DNA of 64,000 nucleotides from an uncultured Bacteroidales bacterium (GTDB lineage: Bacteria; Bacteroidota; Bacteroidia; Bacteroidales; FEN-979), in NCBI GenBank assembly GCA_903845055.1, contig CAIMWF010000147.1, positions 1 through 64,000 on the forward strand, in the 5' to 3' direction. Under the pieces are notes generated by a model that worked only from the letters and a program-made list of their open reading frames with translations, had not been told where the DNA came from and made no database searches. Both the position numbers and the translations under genes were made by a program. Shown in pieces: positions 34,080-44,179 of this stretch. The first letter of the stretch is position 1. The number at the start of each line of letters is the position of its first letter.

Positions 34080-35294
34080 ATGAAAAAAACACTTATACTT
34101 TCTATAGTTCTGATCCTGATAGGACTAGGCTCATTCGCACAATGGGTCCCATTATCAAGTGGTACCAGCAATAATATAAGTGCCCTTGCTTTTACCAGTG
34201 CTACTGCGGGCTATGCAGTATGTGATGCCGGCATCATCTTAAAAACCACAAACGGTGGGCAATCCTGGACCCAACTACCCAGTGTAACATCCAGTAATTT
34301 ATGGTCTGTTTCCTTTCCAACTGCCGACACGGGGTATGTGGTAGGGGAAAATGGAACCGTGTTAAAAACCACAAATGCAGGAGCCCAATGGGTTGCCTTA
34401 CCGAGCGGGACAACACAATGGCTGGATGCTGTTTTTTTTACATCAACAGAAAGCGGGTGTGCTGTAGGCCAGAATGGAACCATACTTAAAACAATCAATG
34501 GAGGTATAAGTTGGACTGATCATTCAGTATCGCTTAGTTATCCGTTGAGATCGGTGTTCTTCACTGATGCCAGTACGGGATATGCTGTTGGTGGAACTCT
34601 CATTGTATCTGTTGTATTAAAAACCATTGATGGAGGAATAAACTGGACTATTCTACCTGCTGGCCCGCAGAACAAGATTTTGACTTCAGTTTTCTTTCCC
34701 AATGCAAATACAGGTTATATAGTAGGGGGCAAAGGGAATCACAATATTGGCACAATACTTAAAACCACCGATGCTGGCTCATCATGGACGGAACAAACGA
34801 TCGGTACCTCCTGGTTATGGTCAGTTTCATTTCCTGACAATAATACTGGCTATGCTGTTGGTGAGGCTGGAAGCATCTGGAAAACCTATGATGCAGGTGC
34901 AACATGGGCGGCCCAGTTCTCTGAAACACTTGATGCACTATATGCAAGTTTCTTTACTAATGCTTATTTGGGGTATGTGGCTGGTGCTAATGGTACAATT
35001 CTGAAAACCACCAATGGGGGGATACAGGTTGGAATTGATGAAAAACAAAATATATTTGGATTATCATTCCATTTTGACCCTGCCAATGAAAAGATAACCA
35101 TCAGACAATCGGAATCAGTCCGGAATATTATTGGAACAGTAGCAATTTTTGGAATGACAGGACAAATTCTGATCAAACAACCAATTGTCAGTTCTGTGCT
35201 GAAATTGAATGTTAGTGGACTTGCAGCCGGTGTTTATATTGTCAGACTGAGCAATAATGAAAAGGTAGTGTCAGGAAGGTTCATAAAAGACTAA
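34080..35294 (+). CDS. Ycf48/BNR-repeat secreted protein with T9SS C-terminal domain
   Basis: A 404-residue exported protein with a signal peptide (about 1-20, ending SFA-Q). The body is built from about six near-identical units of roughly 45 residues, each with GYAVG-x-x-G-x-ILKTTNGG-x-SW, the Ycf48/photosynthesis-stability-factor-like propeller. The last 80 residues (IIGTVAIFGMTGQILIK, then LAAGVYIVRLSNNEKVVSGR) form a T9SS type A domain. It sits between the response regulator and histidine kinase genes of one two-component system. It is a shorter relative of the protein at 29769-31832 in architecture. Confidence 0.87.
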   Translation: MKKTLILSIVLILIGLGSFAQWVPLSSGTSNNISALAFTSATAGYAVCDAGIILKTTNGGQSWTQLPSVTSSNLWSVSFPTADTGYVVGENGTVLKTTNAGAQWVALPSGTTQWLDAVFFTSTESGCAVGQNGTILKTINGGISWTDHSVSLSYPLRSVFFTDASTGYAVGGTLIVSVVLKTIDGGINWTILPAGPQNKILTSVFFPNANTGYIVGGKGNHNIGTILKTTDAGSSWTEQTIGTSWLWSVSFPDNNTGYAVGEAGSIWKTYDAGATWAAQFSETLDALYASFFTNAYLGYVAGANGTILKTTNGGIQVGIDEKQNIFGLSFHFDPANEKITIRQSESVRNIIGTVAIFGMTGQILIKQPIVSSVLKLNVSGLAAGVYIVRLSNNEKVVSGRFIKD

Positions 35295-35324
35295 CAAATA
35301 GTATTAAATATGAGATGATAAATC

Positions 35325-37403
35325 TTGTCCACTCATTTTTGTACATTTACCCTTGTGAAATCCCGCACCCTAAATTGTTGGCAAACGCTACTGCTGATCC
35401 TGTTAATCAGCGGAAAGGTTATTGCCCAACACTCTGAGCAGGAAAAACTACCTATACTGATTGCTAAAGAGTCTAACGAAGTAAACAGAATAAACCTAAT
35501 TGTTCGTTACGTCATGATCTATGCAGCAACCCGCGATTTCAAGCATTGGTTTGATGAAATACATATTCTGTCAATCAAGAACAATTACCGCCCAGGGTTG
35601 GTTTATAGTCGTTACTATGAAGCGGTTATTCTGGCTGACAGCGGTAAATATAATGGTGCCATAGCAAGGTGCAAAAATTGCATTGATGGAATGGATTCTA
35701 CAAGAGCTGTTCAATATTTTGACTATCCGCTGCATAATATCCGCTTTTTCTTTAATATGGCAGATAAAAGGCTGGAGATGTTTCAATATTATACTACCAA
35801 ACTTGCCTATTATAAAATTCACGGTCCTGTTGAAAATACCGCGACATGTTTTCATAGTTTGGGATTGTATTATCTTTCCATAGCGGATTATGATAAGGCA
35901 ATAGGGTATTTCATCAGGGCCCTCGAGGTGTATAAAACGTTTGATCCGCTTGGCGCTCTGAATGAAAGGGGAGTCATCGGGTCTGCATATCTGGATTGGG
36001 GAAATATAGATAAAGCTGAATTGTACATGAAGTCATTTAATACCCAAAACCAGGCTAATAAAGGATATGACACTGATGATTTTGACATGTGGGGAGACCT
36101 CTATTTCATGAAACACGAATACAGCCGCGCACTTCAATGTTATTTCATGCAAAAGCAGACCATCAAGAAGATGGAGACGTTTTTTCAAGCCAATAATTTG
36201 ATGAAAATTGCATCGGTGCACCTGAAATTAGGCGACAACGACAGTGTGTTGTTCTACCTTGAAAGCGCAGATAATATTAGGCAAAAAGAAAAATCCGGAA
36301 TCTATTTTGCAAATAATTTTGGTGACATTGATTTTATTTTTTACCAGTATTATGTTGCTGTTGGCAATAAAAAGTCAGCCCTTAAAAGTCTGGAGATATC
36401 ATTTCAAAATGCCCGACTATCAAATGATGTCCGCCAAATATTGGGATGCACCAAAGAATTAAATTCATTTCTTTTGAAAAATGGAGACTCAATGCGTGCT
36501 CTCCGATACTTGTTGCAATACAACACTTTGCAGGATTCATTGAATTCACAGAACGCACAGGCAAGAATCGCAAGTTTTGAAATTGAACAGCAGCAGCAAG
36601 CGAAAGAAACTGAAATTGAACATTTGCAGGTGCAAAAGAAAGAACAACGAAACTACTATTTGTTTGGAGGTGCGTTTTTGCTGCTGATTGTCATCGCCGT
36701 GATCAGCCTAATTCTCTACAGAAGAAAAAGAGACAAAGCGCAGTTAACCTCAGATTTCAAAAACCAACTGGCTAAGGCCGAAACCAAGGCCCTGCGTGCG
36801 CAGATGAACCCTCATTTCATCTTCAATTCACTGAACTCGATCAACAATTTCGTGACAGATCAGAAACATGAGATTGCTTCTGATTACCTGCTCAAGTTTT
36901 CAAAACTGATACGGTTGATTCTGGATAATTCACGAAGTGAAACGATTCCGCTTGATAAGGAACTGGAAACATTACAGTTATATGTCCAGCTTGAAAGCAT
37001 CCGATTCGAAAATCATTTCAAATATGAAGTCAACATTGCCGAAAACACAAGTACCGGTTCCATCATGATCCCCCCAATGCTGCTGCAACCTTTTATTGAA
37101 AATGCCATCTGGCACGGTTTGATGCAGAAACGGTCCAAAGGCACAATTACGGTTGACATTGGTAAGGAGAATGAGAAATTCCTGCATATTTCAATTACCG
37201 ATGACGGTATAGGGCGGGAGAAAGCCGCAGAAATTAAAAGCAAATCTGCCACCCACCAATCACACGGGCTGAAAGTAACCTCCGAGCGGATCGAGATGAT
37301 GAACAAGCTTAATTCCACCGGGGCGCAGGTTCATATTATTGATCTGAAAGATGAGCAGGGCAATGCTTTGGGGACCAGGGTGGAATTGATCATCCCGGTT
37401 TAA
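35325..37403 (+). CDS. LytS-type sensor histidine kinase with TPR-like sensor
   Basis: A 692-residue membrane sensor. A signal-like N-terminus (about 17-34) is followed by a large periplasmic TPR-like helical region (about 60-410; units such as HSLGLYYLSIADYDKAIGYF), a coiled coil and one membrane helix near 445-463. The His_kinase domain has the H-box ALRAQMNPHFIFNSLNSI near 485-502 and a HATPase near 585-690 (LLQPFIENAIWHG, then ITDDGIGREKA). The start could be TTG 35325 or GTG 35355; the latter still includes the signal. Its likely partner is the LytTR regulator at 33170. Confidence 0.9.
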   Translation: MSTHFCTFTLVKSRTLNCWQTLLLILLISGKVIAQHSEQEKLPILIAKESNEVNRINLIVRYVMIYAATRDFKHWFDEIHILSIKNNYRPGLVYSRYYEAVILADSGKYNGAIARCKNCIDGMDSTRAVQYFDYPLHNIRFFFNMADKRLEMFQYYTTKLAYYKIHGPVENTATCFHSLGLYYLSIADYDKAIGYFIRALEVYKTFDPLGALNERGVIGSAYLDWGNIDKAELYMKSFNTQNQANKGYDTDDFDMWGDLYFMKHEYSRALQCYFMQKQTIKKMETFFQANNLMKIASVHLKLGDNDSVLFYLESADNIRQKEKSGIYFANNFGDIDFIFYQYYVAVGNKKSALKSLEISFQNARLSNDVRQILGCTKELNSFLLKNGDSMRALRYLLQYNTLQDSLNSQNAQARIASFEIEQQQQAKETEIEHLQVQKKEQRNYYLFGGAFLLLIVIAVISLILYRRKRDKAQLTSDFKNQLAKAETKALRAQMNPHFIFNSLNSINNFVTDQKHEIASDYLLKFSKLIRLILDNSRSETIPLDKELETLQLYVQLESIRFENHFKYEVNIAENTSTGSIMIPPMLLQPFIENAIWHGLMQKRSKGTITVDIGKENEKFLHISITDDGIGREKAAEIKSKSATHQSHGLKVTSERIEMMNKLNSTGAQVHIIDLKDEQGNALGTRVELIIPV

Positions 37404-37416
37404 AATCAAATATAAA

Positions 37417-37484
37417 ATGGTAAAATGTAAAATGGCGAAACAGTTTTCACCATTTCGCCATCTTGCCATTTTGCATTTGCCCTG
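37417..37484. repeat. tRNA 3'-flank repeat with inverted arms
   Basis: This sequence contains AAAATGGCGAAA facing TTTCGCCATCTT in an imperfect inverted repeat, so it could form a hairpin after the tRNA. A partly deleted copy accompanies the tRNA fragment at 26977, and a related tract lies at 24874-24906. Confidence 0.7.
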
Positions 37485-37558
37485 TAGCGGGATCGAGAGT
37501 TGAACTCGAGACCTCCGGGTTATGAATCCGACGCTCTAACCATCTGAGCTACCCCGCC
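37485..37558 (-). tRNA. tRNA with CAT anticodon (probably elongator tRNA-Met)
   Basis: A 74-nt cloverleaf on the minus strand. The acceptor stem GGCGGGG pairs with TCCCGCT (G-U at both ends). The D-arm follows TAGCTCAG. The anticodon CAT is complementary to 37522-37524, and the T-loop is TTCAACT with a TCGAG/CTCGA stem. The discriminator is A, and CCA is not encoded. The anticodon stem lacks the GGG/CCC of initiator tRNA, so elongator Met is likely. A tRNA-Ile with lysidine-modified CAT cannot be excluded by eye. Its 3' end is the apparent insertion target of the adjacent accessory region. Confidence 0.92.
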
Positions 37559-37680
37559 AGAATTTGAGGGTGCAAAGTTAAAAAAAATGTTGAATGGATA
37601 ACGCTAAAATCACAAAATATTGGTCACGGGTTTCACGCCTGACGTGAACCTTAAAACCTTTTCACAAGGCCGCCCCATTC

Positions 37681-37711
37681 CTCGTCACTCGTCACTCGTC
37701 ACTCGTCACTT
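37681..37711. repeat. Perfect-to-near-perfect CGTCACT 7-mer tandem repeat
   Basis: Four consecutive CGTCACT units directly at the 3' end of the aldehyde dehydrogenase gene. The last unit overlaps the stop region. The same unit recurs at 60838-60868. Confidence 0.9.
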
Positions 37712-39064
37712 GATCCACACCGTCTTGACATTGACAAATTCCCTGATGCCATAAGACCCCAGTTCGCGTCCGTATCCTGACTTTTTAATCCCGCCGAAAG
37801 GCAACCGGGGATCGGACCTGGTCATCCCGTTTACAAACATGGCCCCTGTCTCCACCTGGCGGGCAACGGCCTCACCTCTTTGAACATCCCGTGTAAACAC
37901 GCACCCACCCAACCCGAAAGAGGAATCGTTGGCCACCAGGACTGCCTCCGCTTCGTCGTGTACGGTGATCAGTGATATAACCGGGCCGAAGGTCTCTTCA
38001 CTGTATACCGGCATCCCGGGCAGGACATCCGCCAAAATGGTGGGTTCGAAATAACATCCCGCGCGTTTCGCGCGATATCCGCCGGTGACCAGCCGTGCCC
38101 CGGCCGCGACCGACCGCTGCACCTGTGCCTCAATTTCGTCCACCAGGTCTGGCCTTGCAAGCGGACCCACCTGCGTTGCGGAGTCCGTCGGGTCGCCGGT
38201 CCTCAGGGCTTCAAAAGCGGTTTTAAGCGCGGTTTCAAACGGCGGGGCAACCTCCTTCACCACGATGAACCTTTTGGCGGCGATGCAGCTCTGCCCCTGG
38301 TTGATCATCCGGGCGGTGACCGCGGTTGCTGCCGCCAGTCCCAAGTCGGCGTCGGCCAGCACAATGAAAGGATCGGCCCCGCCCAGTTCAAGGAGGCTCT
38401 TTTTAAGGTAGCGGCCTGCCAGGGAGGCCACCTGGCTGCCGGCAGCCTCGCTGCCCGTGAGGGTGACCGCAACGACGTCCGGATGGGCGATGACCGCTTC
38501 AACAGCGGGGGAGGGGATCAGCAGGGTCCTGAAAAGGTTTTCCGGGAACCCGGCCAGGCGGAAAATATCCTCTAAGGCCAGGGCGCAGCCGGGAACATTG
38601 GAGGCATGTTTGAGAACAGCCGCGTTGCCCGCCATCAGGGCCGGGGCGGCAAACCGGATCACCTGCCAGAAGGGGAAGTTCCATGGCATGACTGCCAGGA
38701 TAACACCCAGGGGCTGAAATGCCACGAAACTGCGGGAGGCAGCGCTGGCGATCTCTTCATCACGCAGGAATTCTTCGGCCTTTTCGGCATAAAATTCGCA
38801 GACCCAGGCACATTTTTCAATTTCCGCCTCCGATTCAAGGAGCAGTTTTCCCATTTCTGCCGTCATCAGCCGGGCAAACTCTGCTTTTTGTTCGCGCAGG
38901 ATACGCGCCGCGTTCTTCATCATGACCGCACGCTCGCTGAAGGAGGTGGATTTCCAATCCTGCCAGTCAAGGTCAACTTGGTGGATGATGGACTGAACCT
39001 CCTGGGATGAATGCTCTTGGTATTCCTGTATTATCTCCCCTGTGGCGGGATTGATCGACTTCAT
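37706..39064 (-). CDS. NAD(P)-dependent aldehyde dehydrogenase (succinate-semialdehyde type)
   Basis: Oxidises an aldehyde, most likely succinate semialdehyde, to the acid, 452 residues. The general-base glutamate lies in SLLELGGADPF near 221-231 and the catalytic Cys in NQGQSCIAAKR near 250-260. The C-terminal FGGIKKSGYGRELGSYGI motif is that of the GabD/Sad subgroup. The length is typical. It lies 38 bp after the BACON/T9SS protein gene on the same strand, but the functions seem unrelated. No GABA-transaminase gene is near. Confidence 0.88.
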   Translation of the reverse strand: MKSINPATGEIIQEYQEHSSQEVQSIIHQVDLDWQDWKSTSFSERAVMMKNAARILREQKAEFARLMTAEMGKLLLESEAEIEKCAWVCEFYAEKAEEFLRDEEIASAASRSFVAFQPLGVILAVMPWNFPFWQVIRFAAPALMAGNAAVLKHASNVPGCALALEDIFRLAGFPENLFRTLLIPSPAVEAVIAHPDVVAVTLTGSEAAGSQVASLAGRYLKKSLLELGGADPFIVLADADLGLAAATAVTARMINQGQSCIAAKRFIVVKEVAPPFETALKTAFEALRTGDPTDSATQVGPLARPDLVDEIEAQVQRSVAAGARLVTGGYRAKRAGCYFEPTILADVLPGMPVYSEETFGPVISLITVHDEAEAVLVANDSSFGLGGCVFTRDVQRGEAVARQVETGAMFVNGMTRSDPRLPFGGIKKSGYGRELGSYGIREFVNVKTVWIK

Positions 39065-39102
39065 GGGCAGTTGAATATCTGGATAAAGAATGAACCTGGT
39101 TC

Positions 39103-41157
39103 TTATTCGATGATGAGCTTCTGAATGGCAAGCACGGTCGCATCAGGACCGGATAGCTTCACGATATACATACCCGGGTTTAGTTTCCCGGCGTCGAAAA
39201 GGTAGTCATTTCCATCCAGGCGGGCAGAAAATACCTTCCTGCCGGTAAGATCATACAGGGCAACCGACTTTTCAGAACCGGGCAGAAAACCGCTCAGCGT
39301 AACCCTTATGCTACTTCTGGCGGGGTTTGGGAATACCGTTATCCCGCCGGTTTGGGCCTGTCCGATGCCGGTTCCGTAACGGCCCGACTGCACCAGGCAA
39401 AGGTTATGATTGCCCGCAGGAGTTTCGATAACAAGGTTTGCCACGCGGTTTCCGGCCCCGTTGTGACTCTGCCCGGCAGTGAACTCCACCAGGGCACCGC
39501 CGGTCCCGGAGGTAGCGGAAGCATTGGCCCACGAAGGCCAGCCAACGTTGCTGATGGACCAGGGCTGGTTTGTCTTTATGAACAGATCTTCGGTGTAAGA
39601 ACCCCACTCCCAACCGAGGACCAGCGTGTCGGGATGGGATTCGAAATAGGGGGCCGGATTGGGTGATTGCATCACGGAGTAATATTTAACATTTGAATTG
39701 TTGCCGGTGGTAATCTGGACAACCGTAACGACCAGGCCCAGGGTCGTGTTGGTATCTGTAGTTGTCACGAGAATATTTGCATTCCCGGAACCGTTTAGCT
39801 GGCTGAACTGGAATTTTGTATCTCCCGGGGGTATGTGCAGGGACCACGAGCTGTTTGACACAATGTGCATGGTGGCAGTATCTCCGGGCAGATATCCCAG
39901 GGTCAACGAGGCAGGACTTACTGTAAGCGATGGGATCATCGTATTGCAATCAATGTATATTGGGGTTCCCCATTCCTCACTGCCTTTCTTGAAATATACC
40001 AGGTCTTCATAATCATAATAAACCTCCCAGTTATAGAGGGTCCATTGCTTCCAGTGGTTGCGCCCGACTCCCCGGGTAAATTCCTCTTCATAAATATGAC
40101 TGCTGTAAGCGGGGTTTTCCATCCAGCAACACGCGTAATAGTTGTATTTTTCACCGGTGGCCGGGTGTTCCAGTCCGATGCCCTGCAGCGTTGTGTAGAA
40201 CTGCGTCCCCGACGTATTGAATATACAGGGGACCGTACCAGGCGAATTGCCGGCCGGTTGGTTTGTATAGGGATAGGATTCCTGCATAATGCCAATGGAA
40301 TAGGAGGTCACATATCCCTGGGAGAAGCTGAAACCGGTCGTAGCCTTGCAGTAATCGAATGTATAGGTGACGGTGCCCCCGCCGGCGGCTACCTGCTTTG
40401 CGGTCACCGTTTTGATTGTATAATAATCATCGGTATAATGCTGCGAAGTCAGCTGGTAATTGTCGTGTTTTTTGATATGGAATACGTCCCCGATATTATA
40501 ATCGTAGACATCGTGCCAGGTGAGTCCCTGGAAGCCGATGGCCGGCTGGGAGCGGCCTTCCAGCGTATAAAGATCGGTGGATTCAGGCATCCTGTAAAGA
40601 TCGTAAAACTGGACCAGTCCGAACCGGCGGCTCAACCGGATGGTTTTGCCGTTAAAGTAGTGCGCGATGTTCGCGCCCCCTGCATCCTTCGCCTGGAAGG
40701 TGAAGGTCTTGACCGTGTCGGTCATGCCGAGAAACGTTTCCGGCTGGATGGAAGTGCAGGTGGCCATCAGCAGCCCGTATTGGGGCAGGTTGATAAACTT
40801 CCACGTGCTATTCACACCAGCACCTGCGTTCAGCAGTATGGTGTCGCCGGCGGCTGTATAAAACCTGAACCATCCATTGCTGAGCTTTTCGATCCTACGG
40901 CCCAGGATGCCGCCGGTGGTGTCGAGGATGGTTCCCGGGGGTGTCATCGGGCGGAAGGTGTTTACCGCCAGGAACAGTGTGTCGCCATTGCCCGCTGCCG
41001 TGGCGGATTCGTAACCGACGCCCGAGAGAAGCCCGGGCTGAACGGTCAAAGCCGAATACCAGGCTGTTCCGGAGTTTATAAGATTGCAATAGTTCTGGCC
41101 CTGCAAAACCGGGCAGGCGACCAGGAGGACGAGGATTAGGAAAAGATGGGGTTTCAT
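39103..41157 (-). CDS. BACON-domain secreted protein with T9SS C-terminal domain
   Basis: An exported protein of 684 residues from the ATG at 41157 (signal MKPHLFLILVLLVACPVLQG). The first 400 residues form an unrecognised beta-rich region. Two BACON-like modules follow (near 415-505 with LTVSPASLTLGYLPGDT and SNSSWSLHIPP, and near 515-600 with KTNQPWSIS). The final 80 residues (ITVFPNPARSSIRVTLSG, then LNPGMYIVKLSG) are a type A T9SS sorting domain. The frame is open to 41202, but the signal peptide begins at 41157. It is probably a surface protein that binds mucin-like or carbohydrate ligands. Confidence 0.8.
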   Translation of the reverse strand: MKPHLFLILVLLVACPVLQGQNYCNLINSGTAWYSALTVQPGLLSGVGYESATAAGNGDTLFLAVNTFRPMTPPGTILDTTGGILGRRIEKLSNGWFRFYTAAGDTILLNAGAGVNSTWKFINLPQYGLLMATCTSIQPETFLGMTDTVKTFTFQAKDAGGANIAHYFNGKTIRLSRRFGLVQFYDLYRMPESTDLYTLEGRSQPAIGFQGLTWHDVYDYNIGDVFHIKKHDNYQLTSQHYTDDYYTIKTVTAKQVAAGGGTVTYTFDYCKATTGFSFSQGYVTSYSIGIMQESYPYTNQPAGNSPGTVPCIFNTSGTQFYTTLQGIGLEHPATGEKYNYYACCWMENPAYSSHIYEEEFTRGVGRNHWKQWTLYNWEVYYDYEDLVYFKKGSEEWGTPIYIDCNTMIPSLTVSPASLTLGYLPGDTATMHIVSNSSWSLHIPPGDTKFQFSQLNGSGNANILVTTTDTNTTLGLVVTVVQITTGNNSNVKYYSVMQSPNPAPYFESHPDTLVLGWEWGSYTEDLFIKTNQPWSISNVGWPSWANASATSGTGGALVEFTAGQSHNGAGNRVANLVIETPAGNHNLCLVQSGRYGTGIGQAQTGGITVFPNPARSSIRVTLSGFLPGSEKSVALYDLTGRKVFSARLDGNDYLFDAGKLNPGMYIVKLSGPDATVLAIQKLIIE

Positions 41158-41206
41158 TGCTGAAGGATTGGTGGCCATAAGCAAATCTGTCTTCTGCTCC
41201 ATAAAT

Positions 41207-41266
41207 ATAGTGACAATTTCACCAAAATGGCAAAAGATAGTGACAATTTCACCAAAATAGCAAATA
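41207..41266. repeat. Tandem pair of 30-bp repeats
   Basis: Two adjacent 30-bp units beginning ATAGTGACAATTTCACCAAA (41207-41236 and 41237-41266) differ at only a few bases near the end. They lie in the leader of the BACON/T9SS protein gene, just after the uvrA gene. Confidence 0.9.
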
Positions 41267-41288
41267 CAGGGATGAATAAAGGCAGGTC

Positions 41289-44102
41289 CTATCCGAGTTT
41301 TTCCTGCAGATAGCCGGCAGTATAGGAATCTTTGACCTTCAGGAGACCTTCGGGAGTGCCTTCAAAAACAAGGTTGCCGCCTTCATCACCGCCCTCGGGG
41401 CCCAGCTCGATCACCCAGTCGGCGCTCTTGATCACCTCCAGGTTGTGCTCGACCACCAGGATGCTGTGGCCGTTGGCGATGAGCGATTCAAAGGCGATGA
41501 GGAGCTTGTGGATGTCGTGGACATGGAGACCCGTGGTCGGCTCGTCGAAAATAAAGAGGGTCGGCTTTTCGCTGGTTCCCTTTGAGAGAAAAAACGCAAG
41601 CTTGATGCGCTGTGCCTCGCCCCCCGAAAGGGTGCTCGAAGACTGTCCCAGCCGGAGGTATCCCAGGCCGACATCCTGAAGCGGTTTCAGTTTCGCCAGG
41701 ATATGCTTTTCGTGGGCGGTGGGCTTCGTGGTTTTCTGGAAAAACTCCATGGCCTCATCCACGGTCATGTTCAGGATATCGACGATCGATTTCTCACAGT
41801 ATTTCACGTCGAGCACCTCCTCCTTGAAGCGGTTCCCCTTGCAGCTCTCGCAGGGCAGGAACAGATCGGCCATGAACTGCATTTCAATTTTAACCACGCC
41901 TTCCCCTTCGCATTCGTCGCAGCGCCCTCCCTCGATGTTGAAGGAAAAATAACCGGGCTTGTAGCCCCTTACACGGGCCAGCTGCTGGTCGGCGTATAGA
42001 TCGCGGATTTCGTCGAAGGCCTTAATGTAAGTCGCCGGGTTTGAACGTGAGGAGCGGCCGATCGGGTTCTGGTCGATCATCTCCACCGATCCGATGCGGT
42101 TGTAATCCCCCTCGAGCCGATCAAATTTCCCGGTCTTCTCGCCGTAGCCACCCAGGATCTTTTTCAGGGCAGGGTAGAGGATCCTTTTGATAAGGGAGGT
42201 TTTCCCGGAACCGCTCACCCCGGTGATCACCGTGAATATGTGCAGCGGGACCTTTACGTCTATGTTTTTCAGGTTGTTTTCGCGTGCCCCCAAAATTCCA
42301 ATAGACTCAAGCCATTTCCGCCTTACAGCAGGCACCTCGATGGAGCGGATGTGGTTGAGGTATTGGCCGGTCAGGCTCCGTGTATCTTTGTTCAGCGTTC
42401 TGAAATCGCCCTGGAAAACGATCTCTCCCCCCTGGTGACCGGCCATGGGGCCGATGTCGATGATCTGGTCGGCCGCCCGGATGATCTCCTCGTCATGTTC
42501 AACCACGATGACTGTGTTGCCAAGGTCGCGCAGCCTCAGCAATACCTTGATCAAACGCTGGGTGTCGCGCGAATGGAGCCCGATGCTGGGTTCGTCGAGG
42601 ATATACATCGACCCGACCAGGTTGCTCCCCAGCGAGGTTGCCAGGTTGATCCGCTGCGATTCGCCGCCTGAGAGGGTCGACGAAAGCCGGTTGAGTGTGA
42701 GGTAACCGAGTCCGACATCGTTCAGCACATCGAGCCGGTTGTTGATCTCCAGCACCAGGCGTTTTGAAACCGCTAGTTCATAACCCGTGAGTTGCAGGTC
42801 GCGGCAAAAGGTGGTGAGCCCCGTGAGTGGCATCAGGACCAGTTCGCTGATCGATTTCCCGCTGACCTTCACATAAGAAGCATCCTTGCGGAGGCGCGTG
42901 CCTTTGCATTCGGGGCAAACCGTTTTTCCGCGGTACCGCGACATCATCACCCGGTACTGCACTTTGTAATTCTGGCTTTCGATGTATTCGAAGAATTCAT
43001 TCAGCCCCTTGAAATACGCATTGCCGGTCCATATAAGTTCGTTCTGGGCAGGGGTGAGTTCGTATATGGGTTTGTGGACGGGGAAATCGAATTTATAGGC
43101 GTTTACCAGCAGTTCATTTTTCCATTCGCTCATCTTTTCTCCCCGCCAGCAGGCAACAGCCTCTTCGTAGACCGACATCCGCTTGTTGGGGATCACCAGG
43201 TCCTCATCGATGCCGATTACGCTGCCAAACCCTTCGCAGGCCTTGCAGGCACCATAGGGGTTGTTGAAGCTGAAGAGATTCTCGGTGGGCTCCTCGAAAA
43301 CGATGCCATCGGCCTCAAACCGGTTGTTGTAAACGACTCTGTTCTTTACATCCCCAGTGGTTTCGACCATGCAGGAGCCGTGGCTTTCAAAAAAGGCGGT
43401 TTGCACCGAGTCGGCGATCCGGCCGGCCAGTTCTTCGTCGTCGTGAACCACCGTAAAACGGTCGATCAAAACAAAAAGTTCCTTGAATTTTTTCTTTTTC
43501 AGTCCTGAAATCTCATCCAGGCGCACGATCTCGCCGTCGAGCATGATCCTGGTGAATCCCTGCTGCATGAGCACTGTGCATTTTGCGGCAAGGTCGCCGT
43601 TTTTGGCGGCCAGGTCGAGCGGGGCGAAAATATTGACGCGGGTATTTTCGGGCAGGTCGAGCAGGTGGTCGACGACAGTGGTCACGGTATCGCGTTTGAC
43701 CAGGTTTCCCGAAACCGGGGAATAGGTCTTGCCGATGCGGGCATAGAGCAGCTTCAGGTATTCATAGATCTCAGTGGAGGTCCCGACCGTTGACCGGGGA
43801 TTGGAGGTATTGACCTTCTGTTCGATGGCAACCGCAGGCGCGATCCCGGTGATCGAGTCGACATCGGGTTTGCTCATGCGCCCGAGGAACTGCCTGGCAT
43901 AGGAGCTCAGGCTTTCAACATAGCGCCGCTGTCCCTCCGCATAGAGCGTGTCAAACGCCAGGGAAGATTTTCCTGATCCCGATAAACCTGTGATGACCAC
44001 GAACCTGTTTCGTGGTATGGCAACGGTAATATTTTTAAGATTATTGACCCGTGCGCCTTTGATGATGATATTGTCCCTTGGGTCGAGTGTGTTTTCGTTC
44101 AT
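41289..44102 (-). CDS. uvrA: Excinuclease ABC subunit A
   Basis: The damage-recognition ATPase of nucleotide excision repair, 937 residues from the ATG at 44102. It has two ABC modules, with Walker [10 protein letters not shown] near 41 and GVSGSGKTS near 640, and two LSGGE-type signatures ([13 protein letters not shown] near 485 and [13 protein letters not shown] near 825). The C-terminal zinc-finger cysteines lie in [10 protein letters not shown] and LPCESCKG near 740-770. The upstream ATG at 44126 would coincide with the predicted transcription start, so 44102 is preferred. Confidence 0.95.
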   Translation of the reverse strand: MNENTLDPRDNIIIKGARVNNLKNITVAIPRNRFVVITGLSGSGKSSLAFDTLYAEGQRRYVESLSSYARQFLGRMSKPDVDSITGIAPAVAIEQKVNTSNPRSTVGTSTEIYEYLKLLYARIGKTYSPVSGNLVKRDTVTTVVDHLLDLPENTRVNIFAPLDLAAKNGDLAAKCTVLMQQGFTRIMLDGEIVRLDEISGLKKKKFKELFVLIDRFTVVHDDEELAGRIADSVQTAFFESHGSCMVETTGDVKNRVVYNNRFEADGIVFEEPTENLFSFNNPYGACKACEGFGSVIGIDEDLVIPNKRMSVYEEAVACWRGEKMSEWKNELLVNAYKFDFPVHKPIYELTPAQNELIWTGNAYFKGLNEFFEYIESQNYKVQYRVMMSRYRGKTVCPECKGTRLRKDASYVKVSGKSISELVLMPLTGLTTFCRDLQLTGYELAVSKRLVLEINNRLDVLNDVGLGYLTLNRLSSTLSGGESQRINLATSLGSNLVGSMYILDEPSIGLHSRDTQRLIKVLLRLRDLGNTVIVVEHDEEIIRAADQIIDIGPMAGHQGGEIVFQGDFRTLNKDTRSLTGQYLNHIRSIEVPAVRRKWLESIGILGARENNLKNIDVKVPLHIFTVITGVSGSGKTSLIKRILYPALKKILGGYGEKTGKFDRLEGDYNRIGSVEMIDQNPIGRSSRSNPATYIKAFDEIRDLYADQQLARVRGYKPGYFSFNIEGGRCDECEGEGVVKIEMQFMADLFLPCESCKGNRFKEEVLDVKYCEKSIVDILNMTVDEAMEFFQKTTKPTAHEKHILAKLKPLQDVGLGYLRLGQSSSTLSGGEAQRIKLAFFLSKGTSEKPTLFIFDEPTTGLHVHDIHKLLIAFESLIANGHSILVVEHNLEVIKSADWVIELGPEGGDEGGNLVFEGTPEGLLKVKDSYTAGYLQEKLG

Positions 44103-44131
44103 GAAATTCGTCCTGCCTTCCTTCAAAGTGG

Positions 44132-44139
44132 CAAAATTA
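44132..44139 (-). promoter_or_regulatory. -7 promoter element for uvrA (TAATTTTG, minus)
   Basis: A TAnnTTTG match on the minus strand. Initiation would fall near 44125, leaving about 23 nt of leader to the ATG at 44102. It is divergent from the sigma-factor promoter. Confidence 0.55.
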
Positions 44140-44149
44140 TAAAGAAAAC

Positions 44150-44179
44150 TTGCTTTTTGGATTTTTTTATTTATTTTTG
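44150..44179 (+). promoter_or_regulatory. Promoter for the ECF sigma factor
   Basis: TTG at 44150 and TATTTTTG at 44172-44179 are about 19 bp apart. The leader would be about 118 nt and contains two short hairpins (GGGAAAATCCC near 44193 and GCGCAGTTAAAACAGGCTGCGC at 44222), so post-transcriptional control is possible. Confidence 0.6.

Noticed and set aside
39865..41139. Long plus-strand frame of 424 residues opposite the BACON/T9SS gene
   Set aside because: The antisense frame has no domain pattern; the minus strand encodes a signal peptide, BACON-like modules and T9SS tail.
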